56,197 nt of DNA from positions 1-56,197 of the forward strand of contig NZ_JAEFCD010000032.1 in assembly GCF_016405965.1 (NCBI RefSeq), in the 5' to 3' direction. The DNA comes from Alteromonas sp. IB21. GTDB taxonomy: Bacteria; Pseudomonadota; Gammaproteobacteria; Enterobacterales; Alteromonadaceae. Positions 54,605 through 56,197 of the stretch are shown here, piece by piece (positions within the stretch are counted from its first letter, which is position 1; the number at the start of each line of letters is the position of its first letter). The notes below the pieces were generated by a model. The model saw only the letters and a list, made by a program, of their open reading frames with translations, was not told the DNA's origin and searched no databases. The position numbers and the translations under genes are program-made.

Positions 54605-55548
54605 CTTAACGACAACTGCGCGATAATGCTTTCTAGCTCGCTGTACTCTTTCTTGTCGATAGGTAAGAAGGGTGCAGGCAAGCTAGGCGTTTCACAATAG
54701 CCCAAAATTTCTGCCGCGGCTGCAACCACACGCAAGCCGCCGCCATTGCGCGCAAACATGCTCCATATTCCGCTTAACGCTTGCGACTGAGTCTGTGCAT
54801 CGACAGCATTACCAGACTGAGCGGCGTCGATAATACGCATTACGGTTCGCGGAAATATTCCCCCTATAACAGAGAGCCAGAGGTCACAACCTTCACTCAT
54901 TCCTGCTGCGCCAAAACTATCACCACTCACGCCGATAGCAATGTGTGCAGGCATTATCTCTCGTAATGATGCTAATCGACGAGCGCCTTCGCTACTGCTT
55001 GCTTCAGAGGGTGGGATATCCTTGCTGGAACTATTATCCATTGAGCTTTTGGCAAACGGAGTACCGGGTATTTTAATCGCCCCGATATTCGGCAATTTGC
55101 CTATACGGCGGTATAAATCATCGCTGAAGGTAAAATTAGTCACACGAGGATTTTCGTAAACGCAGATAGGCACAGATACCTCGTGACTCACTGCCTCATA
55201 TAGGCCGTACACTTCTTCTTCATTAAGCACTTGATAGGAAACCGGTGCTAACAGCACAGCATTAACACCTGCTTGCTGCACAGCTTCGACGTTTTTTAGC
55301 ACGTCATAGGTGCGCAACGACCCAACGCCGGCCATAACAGGAATACCGTTTGCGCATTCTACAGTAAGCTTTGCTATCTCGGCCTTTTGCTCTCGTGTTA
55401 GATAAGGATACAGCCCAGTAGAACCTATCGCGCAAATTGAATCTACATTCGCCGAAACCAAATTATCAACAAGCCCTTTAAACGCTTTGTAGTCAATACT
55501 TTCTTGTTTGAAGGGGGTAATGGGAAACGCTGATAATCCTGTAAACAC
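54601..55548 (-). CDS. Dihydrodipicolinate synthase-family aldolase/lyase
   Basis: A DapA-family barrel enzyme that forms a Schiff base with a keto acid. I place the start at GTG 55548, with AAGGA upstream, giving 315 residues beginning MFTGLSAFPITPF; a longer start at 55638 would run back into the neighbouring gene by 64 bases. Motifs are GSTGLYPYLT (phosphate/carboxylate loop), the catalytic Tyr in VYENPR, and the Schiff-base Lys in GAIKIPG. A Ser-rich insert (from SSMDNSSSKD, about 23 residues) follows the Lys and is not usual for the family. The substrate is unknown and unlikely to be that of DapA itself. Confidence 0.82.
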   Translation of the reverse strand: MFTGLSAFPITPFKQESIDYKAFKGLVDNLVSANVDSICAIGSTGLYPYLTREQKAEIAKLTVECANGIPVMAGVGSLRTYDVLKNVEAVQQAGVNAVLLAPVSYQVLNEEEVYGLYEAVSHEVSVPICVYENPRVTNFTFSDDLYRRIGKLPNIGAIKIPGTPFAKSSMDNSSSKDIPPSEASSSEGARRLASLREIMPAHIAIGVSGDSFGAAGMSEGCDLWLSVIGGIFPRTVMRIIDAAQSGNAVDAQTQSQALSGIWSMFARNGGGLRVVAAAAEILGYCETPSLPAPFLPIDKKEYSELESIIAQLSLS

Positions 55549-55574
55549 CTGATATCCTTTTAAACTTTTAATGC

Positions 55575-56060
55575 TTAAAACCCTTCTACGGCTTCGCCCG
55601 TTAAGCGATAACCAACAGACGCAATATCGCCTTTCCAACCGTCAGTCGACAGTTTCCCAGTTACCCAAATCGCGTCGTAAATATTATCTATGCGTACACC
55701 TTCTTCAAATTTTACGTACACTATTTGATTAGACGGCGGCGGTGGTACGTGAATACAGGCGCCAAAATATGGAACAAGTAAAAACTCAGTGGTTAGCTCT
55801 GCCGTACCTTCTAGCGGCACGACAAAACCCGGAATTTTCACCCGTTTGCCATCAAAGGTATCGACAACCGGCGCGTCAGGCTGAAGTTGACTCATCTCGC
55901 CATTGTGCTGAACTGAAGGCGGTGCGAGTTCGTTAAAGCCTTCAGGCACGAGGTCTTCCCAATATACCTCAATAGGCGCTTCGTCTGCCAAAGCGTTAAA
56001 GGTTACAACCATCATAAGTACAGCGAACAATGAGGTTACGGATAATTTTAGGTAGGTCAT
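55575..56060 (-). CDS. Exported DUF3299 protein
   Basis: The protein has 161 residues from ATG 56060, which has a purine-rich AGAGAG upstream. The signal peptide ends LMMVVTFNALADE. The mature part has DUF3299 features: PIEVYWEDLVPEGF, KRVKIPGFVVPLE, LVPYFGACIHVPPPPSNQIVYV and VTGKLSTD. The HVPPPPSNQI segment is the family hallmark. It is periplasmic, of unknown function. It lies 26 bases upstream of the DapA-family gene on the same strand, so the two form a likely operon. Confidence 0.82.
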   Translation of the reverse strand: MTYLKLSVTSLFAVLMMVVTFNALADEAPIEVYWEDLVPEGFNELAPPSVQHNGEMSQLQPDAPVVDTFDGKRVKIPGFVVPLEGTAELTTEFLLVPYFGACIHVPPPPSNQIVYVKFEEGVRIDNIYDAIWVTGKLSTDGWKGDIASVGYRLTGEAVEGF

Positions 56061-56173
56061 ACTGCTCTCTTTCGTTGAGTATTTCGTTCGCATTCTTTGT
56101 ATAGGCTTTTGCTTTTCGTTTTCGATCTAATCTTTTTAGCCATGACCCGTCCTAAGATAGGTTGACAGTTTTT

Positions 56174-56196
56174 AGGCCAGCTCCAGTAGCTGGCCT
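56174..56196. terminator. Stem-loop at the right edge
   Basis: AGGCCAGCT and AGCTGGCCT form a perfect 9-base stem with the loop CCAGT, ending one base before the window edge. It could be a terminator for a gene beyond the window; the T tract cannot be seen. Confidence 0.55.
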
Positions 56197-56197
56197 T

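Noticed and set aside
55549..55638. Upstream extension of the DapA-family gene
   Set aside because: The extension overlaps the DUF3299 gene by 64 bases and encodes a basic peptide without family match. The GTG at 55548 has a proper ribosome site.

Overview
The window looks like chromosomal DNA of a marine gammaproteobacterium of the Alteromonas type. This rests on the full MSHA type IV pilus locus next to mreB, the uvrA and ssb genes with a YajR-like MFS gene nearby, and a carbohydrate locus that pairs a TonB-dependent receptor with SapC and a flavin halogenase-like protein. Family and organism names come from recognising the proteins by eye; no database was searched. I found no tRNA, rRNA, CRISPR array, transposase or phage gene.

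Layout. Positions 1-1136 hold mreB and probably the first codons of the next gene. Positions 1412-18251 are one long minus-strand MSHA pilus cluster, transcribed mshI, mshI2, J, K, L, M, N, E, G, F, B, A, C, D, O, P, Q. A second mshF-like gene (18417-18920) sits upstream of it. Positions 19052-24027 hold a histidine phosphatase and the glycerol genes glpD, glpR and glpK, with GlpR-type operator sequences. Positions 24332-33152 form a plus-strand carbohydrate unit: TonB-dependent receptor, sodium/solute symporter, halogenase-like flavoprotein, SapC-like protein and a cytoplasmic GH36 alpha-galactosidase. Two minus-strand genes of loose function follow, then ssb (35972-36556). Positions 36823-43458 are the galactose genes: Na+/galactose symporter, galK, galT, galM and a divergent LacI-type regulator. 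After an origin-like intergenic stretch (43459-43872) come an odd alpha/beta hydrolase lipoprotein, a small lipoprotein, a HAD phosphatase, an MFS transporter and uvrA. The right end has a ParDE toxin-antitoxin pair, a YegD-like Hsp70, a thioesterase, a 2OG oxygenase, a DapA-family aldolase and a DUF3299 protein.

How the genes fit together. The glycerol genes, the receptor/alpha-galactosidase unit and the galactose genes together make a plausible complete route for a compound that yields both galactose and glycerol when an alpha-galactosidase cuts it. The best natural candidate is floridoside or isofloridoside (alpha-galactosyl-glycerol of red algae); melibiose or raffinose-type sugars are the conservative alternative. 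A near-identical 15-base operator, GGTAAACGTTTMACC or a two-base variant, lies on the promoters of the TonB receptor gene, galT and galM. This ties the distant receptor unit to the galactose genes under the LacI-type regulator at 42457. The most unusual non-coding stretch is 43639-43856, with seven GATC sites in 159 bases and a perfect DnaA box, resembling a replication origin or a DnaA-binding control site.
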